Assembly: GCF_030646845.1 (NCBI RefSeq) | Contig: NZ_JAUSLE010000063.1 | Coordinates: 62,001 to 126,000, forward strand | Origin: Rhodoferax sp. | GTDB lineage: Bacteria; Pseudomonadota; Gammaproteobacteria; Burkholderiales; Burkholderiaceae_C | Reading direction: 5' to 3' | DNA length: 64,000 nt | Part shown: piece by piece, positions 54,631 to 62,636 of the stretch | Layout: each line of letters opens with the position of its first letter | How positions within the stretch are numbered: position 1 is the first letter of the stretch | Program-made: the position numbers and the translations under genes | The notes under the pieces: generated by a model | Databases searched by the model: none | Told to the model about the DNA's origin: nothing | Seen by the model: only the letters and a program-made list of their open reading frames with translations

Positions 54631-56751
54631 ATGCGTGCATTCACAGCGTTCCGCTTGACCCGGTATTTTTCGATACTCTCGTTCGCGCTGATCGCCATCG
54701 CGGGCAGTGCACTCGGCTTGTCCGTACAGGATCAGGCCACGCGTCAAGTGACGACCATGGCGCACCGGCACAACGAAGCCATGAGCCAGGTATTCATCAA
54801 TGAGCTGTGGCCCGACTTCTCGGCATTCGTTGCGGGGTCGAGCGGGCGCTCGGCCGCCGATTTGCGCACGACATTCGAAACCCTGGGCCTGGGGACCAAG
54901 ACGTCGGCACTGATGAAGAATTCGGACATCATCAAGGTCAAGGTGTACAACCGCGACGGCCTCACGGTTTTCTCATCGGACCCCAGCCAGGTTGGTGACA
55001 ACAAGCGGAGCAATGCGGGCTTCATCGCAGCCCTGGCCGGAAAAGCGACCAGTGCGCTGACCCACCGAAACCAGTTCGACAGCTTCGAGGGATCCCGCGT
55101 CGATGTGGATGTCATCTCCAGCTACCTTCCCATTCGCGACGGCGGGCAAATTGCCGGTGTCATCGAGCTCTACCAGGACGTGACCCCCTTTGTGCAGAAA
55201 CTGCAGCAGGTGCTGCTGAAAGTCGTTCTGATTGGCGCCGGGGTAATGTTCGCGCTGTATCTGATGCAACTGATGGTGGTCCGCTACGCGCAGGGCATCC
55301 TGCACACGCAGGAGACCGCGCTCAGGGAGTCCAATCGTGAGCTTGATGCGCGCGTCGAAAAACGCACCCACGAGCTGGCCGCCATTAACAGCCACCTGGA
55401 GGAAGAAGTACTGGAGCGACGCAGGGCCGAAGCCCGGCTGGACCACCTCGCCCACCATGACCCGCTGACCGGCCTGCCCAACCGCCTGCTGTTCGCCGAA
55501 CAACTGCAGCGCAGTGTCAGCAAGGCTGAGCGGCATGGACACCAGTTGGCCGTGCTGTTCGTCGACCTGGATCGTTTCAAGGATGTCAATGACACACTGG
55601 GCCACGCGGTGGGTGATGAGTTGCTGGTCGAGGTGGCACGCCGGCTGACCGGGCAACTGCGCGGCGGGGACTTGCTGGCGCGCCTGGGTGGCGACGAATT
55701 CGTTTGTATCCTGGAAGAAATACACACCCCGCAGGATGCCAGCCGGGTGGCCGACAAGCTGATCGGGCGCATCGCCGAATCCATCTCCATCCGCGAGAAC
55801 GACCTCGTCATTTCGGCCAGCATTGGCATAAGCCTGTACCCCGCCGACGGCGTGAATGCCGACAACTTGCTGCGCGCGGCCGACACCGCCATGTACCAGG
55901 CCAAAAAACATGGCCGAAACACCTACCACTTTCACACACCCGAGATGACGCAATACGCCCAGGACCGGGCGCAACTGGAGCGCCTTCTGCGCCACGCCAT
56001 CGAGAACAACGAACTCGATGTGCACTACCAGATCAAGATGACGGCGGCGGACAATGCCTGCCCCAGCGGGGTTGAGGCGCTGGCGCGCTGGAACAGCGCG
56101 GTACTGGGGCCGGTCTCTCCGGTGCAGTTCATTCCTGTCGCGGAGGAAACCGGTTTCATCGTCACACTGGGGGAATGGGTGCTGCGCACGGCCTGCCGTC
56201 AAATGGCAGCGTGGCGCGCCAGGGGTGTCGACGTTCCCAGAATTTCCGTGAATCTGTCCGTGCGGCAGCTGGAGCGCGCAGATATTGTCGAAGTGGTGCG
56301 GTCCGCCCTGGAAGAATCCGGCTTGCCCCCCGATGCGCTGGAACTGGAGATCACCGAGTCCGTGATCATGAATGCCGAGGACGCCATCAGCGTCCTCAAG
56401 CGCTTGCGAGAACTGGGCGTGCGGCTGGCCGTGGATGATTTCGGCACCGGCTATTCGTCACTGGCCTATCTCAAGCTCCTGCCCATCAACACCCTGAAAA
56501 TTGACCGCTCTTTTGTCATTGGCATTGGCGACAACCTGGGCGACGAATCGATTATTCAGGCCGTCATCGGCATGGCCCGCAATTTGGGCCTGAGCACGGT
56601 TGCGGAAGGGGTCGAAACAACACGGCAACTGGAATTCCTGCGCCACGCGGGTTGCAACGAAATCCAGGGCTATCTTTTCGGGAAACCCCAGCCGGCCGAT
56701 GAGTTTCTCGAGAGCTGGCGCCGGGCAACGCCCACGCCAGAATTGGTATGA
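54631..56751 (+). CDS. GGDEF-EAL cyclic-di-GMP enzyme with periplasmic sensor, 706 aa
   Basis: Membrane-bound dual-domain c-di-GMP protein. A first membrane helix (about residues 10-32), a periplasmic sensor region (about 40-190) and a second helix (about 192-212) precede a coiled coil. The GGDEF domain has LARLGGDEF and an upstream inhibitory RxxD (RGGD). The EAL domain has VEALARW, NLSVRQLERADI, EITESVIM and VDDFGTGYSSL, so both domains look catalytically competent. The start is ATG 54631; the open frame reaching further upstream is antisense to the LysR gene. A second GGDEF gene follows 13 bp later. Confidence 0.9.
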   Translation: MRAFTAFRLTRYFSILSFALIAIAGSALGLSVQDQATRQVTTMAHRHNEAMSQVFINELWPDFSAFVAGSSGRSAADLRTTFETLGLGTKTSALMKNSDIIKVKVYNRDGLTVFSSDPSQVGDNKRSNAGFIAALAGKATSALTHRNQFDSFEGSRVDVDVISSYLPIRDGGQIAGVIELYQDVTPFVQKLQQVLLKVVLIGAGVMFALYLMQLMVVRYAQGILHTQETALRESNRELDARVEKRTHELAAINSHLEEEVLERRRAEARLDHLAHHDPLTGLPNRLLFAEQLQRSVSKAERHGHQLAVLFVDLDRFKDVNDTLGHAVGDELLVEVARRLTGQLRGGDLLARLGGDEFVCILEEIHTPQDASRVADKLIGRIAESISIRENDLVISASIGISLYPADGVNADNLLRAADTAMYQAKKHGRNTYHFHTPEMTQYAQDRAQLERLLRHAIENNELDVHYQIKMTAADNACPSGVEALARWNSAVLGPVSPVQFIPVAEETGFIVTLGEWVLRTACRQMAAWRARGVDVPRISVNLSVRQLERADIVEVVRSALEESGLPPDALELEITESVIMNAEDAISVLKRLRELGVRLAVDDFGTGYSSLAYLKLLPINTLKIDRSFVIGIGDNLGDESIIQAVIGMARNLGLSTVAEGVETTRQLEFLRHAGCNEIQGYLFGKPQPADEFLESWRRATPTPELV

Positions 56752-56764
56752 CGGCTACCGCTGA

Positions 56765-58642
56765 ATGCGCCAACGAATGAGTAAGAAATTTGCCCTGCTC
56801 CTCGGGCTCTGTCTGCCTGCGGCAAGCCGCCTGATGGTGCGCTGCATGCTGCTGGTCAGCGCCATTTTTTGTCTCGGCGCGCCTACGGTGGCCCTGTCAG
56901 CGCCCGCACCCATTTTTCTGCAGGAGTCGACGCCCCTGGTGCAGGCGTGGCCGTCCGTGACGGTGCTTTCCGATCCGGAAAAGAAGCGCAGCATCAATCA
57001 GGTCATGGATGCCAGGGCAGAATTCAAGACACCCGACACGGCCTATGGCACGCTCGGATTGCGCAAGGACGCCGTGTGGCTGCATATCCCGATCTCGGTG
57101 TCCAGCCAGAGCAACGGCCTGTGGGTACTGGACATCGACTACCCCGTGCTCAATCGCCTGGATGTCTTCGTCACCCGGGACAAAAACATCATCGAGCGCG
57201 CCACACTGGGCAGTTTGCAGCCCTATGACCAACGCCTCATTCGCAGCCGCTCGCATTCTTATGGCTTGAAGCTGAAAGCGGGGACTACTTACGATTTGTA
57301 CCTGCGCGTCGAAAGCAACGGCGCCATGATATTGCCCATTACCCTGAGCAAACCCGCGGAGTTTCATGCCAAGGCCCTTGATGAGCAAATGTTGCAGGGC
57401 CTGCTCACCGGCCTGGCACTGTGCCTGCTGGTGTACAGCCTGGCGCAGTGGGTCACCCTGCGTGAGCACCTGTACCTCAAATATGCCATCCTGATACTGG
57501 GAAGCTTGCTGTTCTCATTGTTTCAGTTTGGCATCGGCTCCCAGTATGTTTGGCGTGGAAATTCCTGGATGGAGTTGCATGCCGGTGGTTTGGCCGCGCT
57601 GATCGCTGCCACCGGGTCCTTCCTGTTTATCGAACAAGCCCTGGCCGGGCCCGACGTTCACCCGTGGATCAGCCGGATCATGAAAGCCGGTGCAGCCTTC
57701 ACCGTCTTCTTCGCCTTGTGTTTCTCCCTTGACCTGATAGACCTTCATATCGTGACGGCGATCATCAGCGCGCTGGGCCTGGCACCGGCGCTGCTGGGTT
57801 TGCCGGGTGCCATTTCGCGGGCACGTCGTGGCGAGAGTGTCGGCATCTATTTCCTGTTGGCGTGGGCCGCCTACTTTGTAACGACCGCGATCATGATCGA
57901 AGTGATCAAGGGGCGCGTCGGCGTCAACTTCTGGACGCTGCACTCCTTCCAGTTTGGCGCCACCTTCGACATGCTGGTCTTCATGCGCGTGCTGGGCTTG
58001 CGCACCAAGGCCTTGCAGGCAGCGGTGCAGCATGCCAGACGTGAACGTGACAATCTGCATTCGCTCGCCCATACGGACGCGCTGACCGGGTTGCCCAATC
58101 GCCGTGGCCTGAATTCTTCAATGGCCGAGGCCATCAAGAACGCCGGGCCGGAAAAAATTGTCGCAGTGTATATGCTGGATCTGGATGGGTTCAAGCAAAT
58201 CAACGATCAATATGGTCATGACGTCGGTGATGAATTGCTGATCGCCGTTGCAGCGCGCCTGCGTGCCAGTGTCCGTCAACGGGATGTGATCTCGCGCTTG
58301 GGTGGCGACGAATTTGTCGTGATGTCCAGCGGTTTGCACAACGTGCAGCAGGCCAGAGATCGTGGCGAACAACTTCTCAAGGCGTTCAACGATCCGTTTG
58401 CCGTGTCCGGGCAGGTCTGTCGTATCGGTCTGACGATCGGTTATGCGCTTGCGCCACTGGATGGGAACGACGCCACCAGCATTCTCAAGCGTGCCGATGC
58501 CGCCATGTATGCCGGCAAACACAAAGGCAAGCATTGTGTCCGCCGTGGTGATGGCTCAGGGCCGATGTCAAGTCATACAGGCTGGCAAGGGCTCGATGGC
58601 GGCGACGCACCGGGCGTCAGCGAAAAGACGGGATCGGCTTGA
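56765..58642 (+). CDS. 7TM-DISM sensor diguanylate cyclase, 625 aa
   Basis: N-terminal signal and extracytoplasmic DISM sensing domain (about 60-200, with LGLRKDAVWLHIPISVSSQS). Seven membrane helices (about 215-415) follow, then a coiled coil and a GGDEF domain (TDALTGLPNRRGL...SRLGGDEFVVM). An RxxD inhibitory site (RQRD) precedes GGDEF. It should synthesise c-di-GMP in response to an envelope signal. Two Met codons in the first five residues leave the exact start open. It lies in line with the GGDEF-EAL gene and its 3' end overlaps ppk2 by 26 bp (convergent). Confidence 0.9.
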   Translation: MRQRMSKKFALLLGLCLPAASRLMVRCMLLVSAIFCLGAPTVALSAPAPIFLQESTPLVQAWPSVTVLSDPEKKRSINQVMDARAEFKTPDTAYGTLGLRKDAVWLHIPISVSSQSNGLWVLDIDYPVLNRLDVFVTRDKNIIERATLGSLQPYDQRLIRSRSHSYGLKLKAGTTYDLYLRVESNGAMILPITLSKPAEFHAKALDEQMLQGLLTGLALCLLVYSLAQWVTLREHLYLKYAILILGSLLFSLFQFGIGSQYVWRGNSWMELHAGGLAALIAATGSFLFIEQALAGPDVHPWISRIMKAGAAFTVFFALCFSLDLIDLHIVTAIISALGLAPALLGLPGAISRARRGESVGIYFLLAWAAYFVTTAIMIEVIKGRVGVNFWTLHSFQFGATFDMLVFMRVLGLRTKALQAAVQHARRERDNLHSLAHTDALTGLPNRRGLNSSMAEAIKNAGPEKIVAVYMLDLDGFKQINDQYGHDVGDELLIAVAARLRASVRQRDVISRLGGDEFVVMSSGLHNVQQARDRGEQLLKAFNDPFAVSGQVCRIGLTIGYALAPLDGNDATSILKRADAAMYAGKHKGKHCVRRGDGSGPMSSHTGWQGLDGGDAPGVSEKTGSA

Positions 58643-59417
58643 AGTGCGTGCCAAAACGCTCGCTTAGCGGCTTGTGGTCAAGCGGCGGGAAATCAATCTT
58701 GATCTCCGGCACCAGACGCTCGGGGATGTGATCGAGCAGATGGCGAATCAGCGTCAAGCGACCACGGCGCTGATCGTTGAAGTCAACCAGCGCCCAAGGT
58801 GCTTGCGCCGTGTGCGTGGCTTTCAGCATCGTGTCACGCGCGCGGCCATAGTCAGCGTATTTTTCGCGCGCCTGTACGTCTATCGGGCTGAGTTTCCAAC
58901 GCTTGAGCGGGTCGATTATTCGTTCAGCGAAACGCTCTTCCTGCTGCGCCTGGTCGACCGTCAGCCAATACTTGAAGAGCAGGACGCCATCGTCGACCAA
59001 CATCTTCTCGAACACCGGGGCCTGCTTCAGGAACGCCTTGGCTTCGTCTTCAGAGCAGAAGCCCATCACCCGCTCGACACCGGCGCGGTTGTACCAGCTT
59101 CGGTCGAAGAGCACGATTTCGCCGGCCGCCGGCAGGTGCGGCACATAGCGCTGGAAATACCATTGCGTTTGTTCGCGATCGCTTGGCTTGGCCAGCGCCA
59201 CGGTGCGACACTGGCGCGGATTGAGCGTCTCAGCCATTGCCGTGATGACCCCACCCTTGCCGGCGGTATCGCGGCCCTCAAGCACCACGACAAGACGCTT
59301 GCCGGTGTGCTGCAGCCAGCGCGCCACGTCGTTGAGTTCAAGCTGCAGCACAGCGAGTTTCTCGAAGTACTCATCCTTGCCGAGCTTGTCGGACTTGCCG
59401 TTCTTTGTCTTTTTCAT
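58617..59417 (-). CDS. ppk2: Polyphosphate kinase 2 family protein, 266 aa
   Basis: Nucleotide/polyphosphate phosphotransferase, class I PPK2 type by length and motifs. Walker A VVVLEGRDTAGKGG, the lid region PSDREQTQWYFQRY, LFDRSWYNRAGVERVMG (Walker B-like) and EERFAERIIDPLKRWKLSPID are all present. It likely uses polyphosphate to regenerate nucleotides or make polyphosphate. It is convergent with the GGDEF gene and has its own upstream region shared with nothing obvious. Confidence 0.93.
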   Translation of the reverse strand: MKKTKNGKSDKLGKDEYFEKLAVLQLELNDVARWLQHTGKRLVVVLEGRDTAGKGGVITAMAETLNPRQCRTVALAKPSDREQTQWYFQRYVPHLPAAGEIVLFDRSWYNRAGVERVMGFCSEDEAKAFLKQAPVFEKMLVDDGVLLFKYWLTVDQAQQEERFAERIIDPLKRWKLSPIDVQAREKYADYGRARDTMLKATHTAQAPWALVDFNDQRRGRLTLIRHLLDHIPERLVPEIKIDFPPLDHKPLSERFGTHFKPIPSFR

Positions 59418-59542
59418 GGTTGCATCGTACCGGAGCCGGACAGGAATCTCAATGGCCTCAAAGCAAGTCGCAACCGCCGTCAGCAGTTCAGGAAAGCAAG
59501 CCCGTTGCGGCCATCTGCCGTGGTGAGTTAGCCCCAGCGAGA

Positions 59543-60298
59543 TCAGGACATCCGCTCAGCCAACTTTGCCTTGAGCGCGGCGTTCTCTGCGCTGAGTTCC
59601 GCAATGGTTTGCCTGAGCCGGGCGATCACGCCCTCGGGTGATTCGGGCTCGGTGCGCGCCACGGCCTTGGCCTGGCGCACCTGCCGCGCCGCCTGCTGCA
59701 GCTCCCTCCGCCCCCCGGCCACGGCGGCTACCTGCTCGTCCACGGGCAGCGAGGCCACGGTGGCCGCGGCGTTGATGGAAATCGTGCCTGACTTCACCGC
59801 CTCCACCAGTTCCGGCGTTGCCGATTTCTGGATTCTTTCAATCTGGCTGATCGTGTTGCTGCTGATGCGCGCCGCTTTGGCAATGGCCTCGCGGGTGACC
59901 AGGCGGTCCGGCGCCGCAGCCGGTTCGGACGACTGCTGCCCGGGCGTTGCTGCTTCGGTCGGCGTTGGCTGCACGCGCGAGGCCAGAATGTCTTTCTTGC
60001 GCAAGGCCAGCACGCCGCGCTGGAAATCCGACACGCTGCGCCGCCCCAGGTGCTGGTCAATCATCCACAGGTGGACATCGTCGATGGACTTGAAGCGGGT
60101 GTTCTGCACGGTGTTAAACGGGATGCCGTGTTTGCCGCAAATGCCATAGCGGTTGTGCCCGTCCACCAGCACCTCGCCCCACAGCACCAGGGCGTCGCGG
60201 CAGCCCTCCGTCAGCAGGCTGCGCTCCAGGGCGGCGTGCTCGTCAGGGGTGAGCGGGTCGATGTAGGCACGCAAGTCTTCGTTGACGGTGATATTCAT
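59543..60298 (-). CDS. ParB-like nuclease/partition-domain protein, 251 aa
   Basis: Residues about 10-65 resemble the ParB/Srx N-terminal fold (LVLWGEVLVDGHNRYGICGKHG), with DGHNRY in place of the usual GEHRY-type box. A helix-turn-helix follows (LVTREAIAKAARISSNTISQIERI), and the C-terminus is a heptad-rich coiled coil. No parA partner, origin or parS-like site is nearby, so it is not a typical chromosome-partition pair. Phage or plasmid-derived ParB-like regulators look similar. Confidence 0.72.
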   Translation of the reverse strand: MNITVNEDLRAYIDPLTPDEHAALERSLLTEGCRDALVLWGEVLVDGHNRYGICGKHGIPFNTVQNTRFKSIDDVHLWMIDQHLGRRSVSDFQRGVLALRKKDILASRVQPTPTEAATPGQQSSEPAAAPDRLVTREAIAKAARISSNTISQIERIQKSATPELVEAVKSGTISINAAATVASLPVDEQVAAVAGGRRELQQAARQVRQAKAVARTEPESPEGVIARLRQTIAELSAENAALKAKLAERMS

Positions 60299-60362
60299 GA
60301 GCGGGGATGTTGGCAGGCAGAGACGCTATGGCGGGGGCGCCATTCTAGACGGGGCGCCAACT

Positions 60363-60417
60363 GCTATTATTTTAATAGCTATAGAGGCATATTCAACGGG
60401 GTCTAGAGGCCAAAAAC
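60363..60417 (+). repeat. Dispersed 55-bp element, intergenic copy
   Basis: Clear copy: GCTATTATTTTAATAGCTAT, then AGAGGCATATTC, ending GGGTCTAGAGGCCAAAAACG. Lies between the ParB-like gene and the 5' nuclease gene. Confidence 0.75.
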
Positions 60418-60549
60418 GTCATTAACCACAAACACGTGGCCCAAGAAGAACGATATTCTTGACCTGCGGCCGCTGGCTCTCCCTGCGCGGGAAAAGCGAC
60501 GGGATAATCCTCGTCTCCATGAGAAGTTTCAAACCGACGTGATCACACA

Positions 60550-61362
60550 ATGTCCCTGCTAATTATTGATGCGCTGAACATCGTCAGGCGTATTCACGAG
60601 GCGATTCCCGAGCCAGACAGCGAGGAGAAGGTGGCGGACACCATCAAATCGAGCCTGAGCTCGTTCAAGCGTGCGCTCAAGACCCACAGTCCGACCCACG
60701 CGGTTGCGGTCTTTGACCATGGGGGCCGCACCTGGAAACACAATCTCTATGAGGGCTATCAAGCCCACCGCAAACCCATGCCGCAACCCTTGCGCGATGG
60801 CTTGCTGACCATCAAGCACGAACTGCATGACATGGGCTTGCACTGGATTGCCATTGAGGGCATAGAAGCGGACGATGCCATCGCCGCGCTGGTCGACAAA
60901 TGGTGCAAGGCCAGGTCGGAGCGAGCCATCATTTTGTCGACCGACAAGGATTTTTTGCAGTTGCTGAGTGACCAGGTCTGTGTCTACGACCACTTCAAAG
61001 ACGTCTGGCGTGATTGCGCTTATGTGCAACAGAAATTTGGCGTCACGCCATCGCAAATGGGCGATCTGCTGGCCCTCATGGGCGACGCGGTGGATGGCGT
61101 TCCCGGTGTGGACAAGGTCGGCAGCAAAACCGCAGCCACGCTGCTTCGAATCAATGGCAATCTTGACCGGCTGATCTCCAACGCCGATAAAGTCGGGGGC
61201 CAGGTTGGCGTGAATCTGCGCAAGGGAATAGAGATAGCCAGGCTGTCCAGACAACTGGTTTCATTCAAGACCGACATGCCGCTTGGGCTGACCTGGAAGA
61301 TGCTGGCGCAGGTTCGGGTACAAACACCCCCTTCACCCACCATTGCCGATAATTCGCCATGA
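60550..61362 (+). CDS. 5'-3' exonuclease/flap-endonuclease-like protein (Xni/ExoIX family), 270 aa
   Basis: Resembles the PIN/FEN-type 5' nuclease domain that is fused to DNA polymerase I, here free-standing. Acidic metal-binding positions are visible (LLIIDALNIV, VFDHGG, EGIEADDAIAALV, LSTDKDFLQLL), plus the helix-hairpin region VTPSQMGDLLALMGDAVDGVPGVDKVGSKTAA. E. coli Xni is of this type. The stop overlaps the start of the next gene (ATGA). Confidence 0.88.
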   Translation: MSLLIIDALNIVRRIHEAIPEPDSEEKVADTIKSSLSSFKRALKTHSPTHAVAVFDHGGRTWKHNLYEGYQAHRKPMPQPLRDGLLTIKHELHDMGLHWIAIEGIEADDAIAALVDKWCKARSERAIILSTDKDFLQLLSDQVCVYDHFKDVWRDCAYVQQKFGVTPSQMGDLLALMGDAVDGVPGVDKVGSKTAATLLRINGNLDRLISNADKVGGQVGVNLRKGIEIARLSRQLVSFKTDMPLGLTWKMLAQVRVQTPPSPTIADNSP

Positions 61363-62162
61363 GCACACTGCAAGCGGAGTTGGACCGCCTCTATCTCTCT
61401 CACGAGCGAAACATCCAAAACCCTCATGGTGCAGAGCCCGGCCTGATTGCGTCCGACGGGACGGTACGCGCCATGGTGCTGGAACTGGCCAGACCCGCCG
61501 ACTGGACCCTGCTCTCAATCCTTTGGCGAGGGGTGCAGACTGATCTCGAATTGCCCGCGCCTGCGATCGCCGTCTCCGGCATTGACGGTTACCAACTGTG
61601 GTTTTCACTCGCAGAGCCCACGTCCGTCGCGCAAGCGAGGGCGTTTCTTGAATTCTTGCGTTTGCGCTATCTGAACTTGGTGGCACCTGGACGCATTTCG
61701 ATGATGCCTTCTGTCGACGCGGCCATGCCCGGCAAAATCCATCACGCCCTGTTGGTACCCGCACTGCAGCCAGCCACGGGCCGATGGTCCGCCTTTATTG
61801 CGCCGGACCTGGCCGCCATCTTCTCGGAAGAACCCTGGCTCGACCTGCCCCCCAACCCCGATGCGCAGGCCAAGGTACTGGCGCGCCTTGAATGCATCAA
61901 GCCCGCTGTTTTTCATGCGGCCCTGGAACGGCTGAGTCCTGTTGTTGTCAGGACGGAGACCTCGCCCATGACATCGGTGGCTGTCGAAAGGGGTGGCAGC
62001 CAAGCCAACCAGGAAGTCAATGCATCAGACTTGCATGGGAACAGTCCCGATCCCAAGGTCTTTTTGTTGGGCGTGATGAACGACAAGACGATTGAACTTC
62101 ATCTGCGCATCGAGGCGGCGAAGGCACTTTTGCCCTATTTCGAGGGACGGGTCGGCAGTTAA
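61359..62162 (+). CDS. Hypothetical protein translationally coupled to a 5' nuclease, 267 aa
   Basis: Not recognised with confidence. The first ATG overlaps the nuclease stop (ATGA). Residues about 65-90 (PAIAVSGIDGYQLWFSLAEP) are faintly like the SGxxGxH strand of archaeo-eukaryotic primase folds, but the key His is Gln here, so this is weak. The C-terminal half has no clear motif and ends IELHLRIEAAKALLPYF. Co-expression with a 5' nuclease suggests a DNA-metabolism role. Confidence 0.55.
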   Translation: MSTLQAELDRLYLSHERNIQNPHGAEPGLIASDGTVRAMVLELARPADWTLLSILWRGVQTDLELPAPAIAVSGIDGYQLWFSLAEPTSVAQARAFLEFLRLRYLNLVAPGRISMMPSVDAAMPGKIHHALLVPALQPATGRWSAFIAPDLAAIFSEEPWLDLPPNPDAQAKVLARLECIKPAVFHAALERLSPVVVRTETSPMTSVAVERGGSQANQEVNASDLHGNSPDPKVFLLGVMNDKTIELHLRIEAAKALLPYFEGRVGS

Positions 62163-62636
62163 GTGGTTGAAGATCCGCAGATACAGTCTGTGGCTATCTG
62201 TCGCGGTTGATCTACATGGTTTTCCAGGTGAATACCGGCTTCAGACTGGCAAGCGACATTCAACTTTCCGCGGCCACCGGCAGGACCCGACCCAAAGCCG
62301 GCCTCCGTTAGATCGAAAAGCAGACATCCTCCATAAGCGTTTCCAACGTTGATGCTGTCCGATCAATCAACCTGTGGGAGTGAGAGGGGAGTAGGCAAGC
62401 TGACGGATGATGGGTACGAGTGACGAGGTTCGAAAGCCGACCGGCCTAGCTTTAGATTTGGATGGCGGCCTTCTCAAGTCGAAGCCGTGCGTGATTCAAG
62501 TTAGGGATGAAGCCGAACCGGGACCTTCGCTGGATTGAGAATTCGCAACGCGGCAACCGTACATCCGCAGCAGAATTTTCCGAAACCGATGCGCATCTCC
62601 TTGAGCGTCGTCGCCAATCCGATAATAGGAGTAGTC
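62163..62636. other. Gene-poor stretch before the truncated helical ORF
   Basis: No convincing gene was seen on either strand. Short frames are present but lack start context or recognisable features. The TAGGAG site at 62626-62631 serves the next ORF. Confidence 0.45.
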
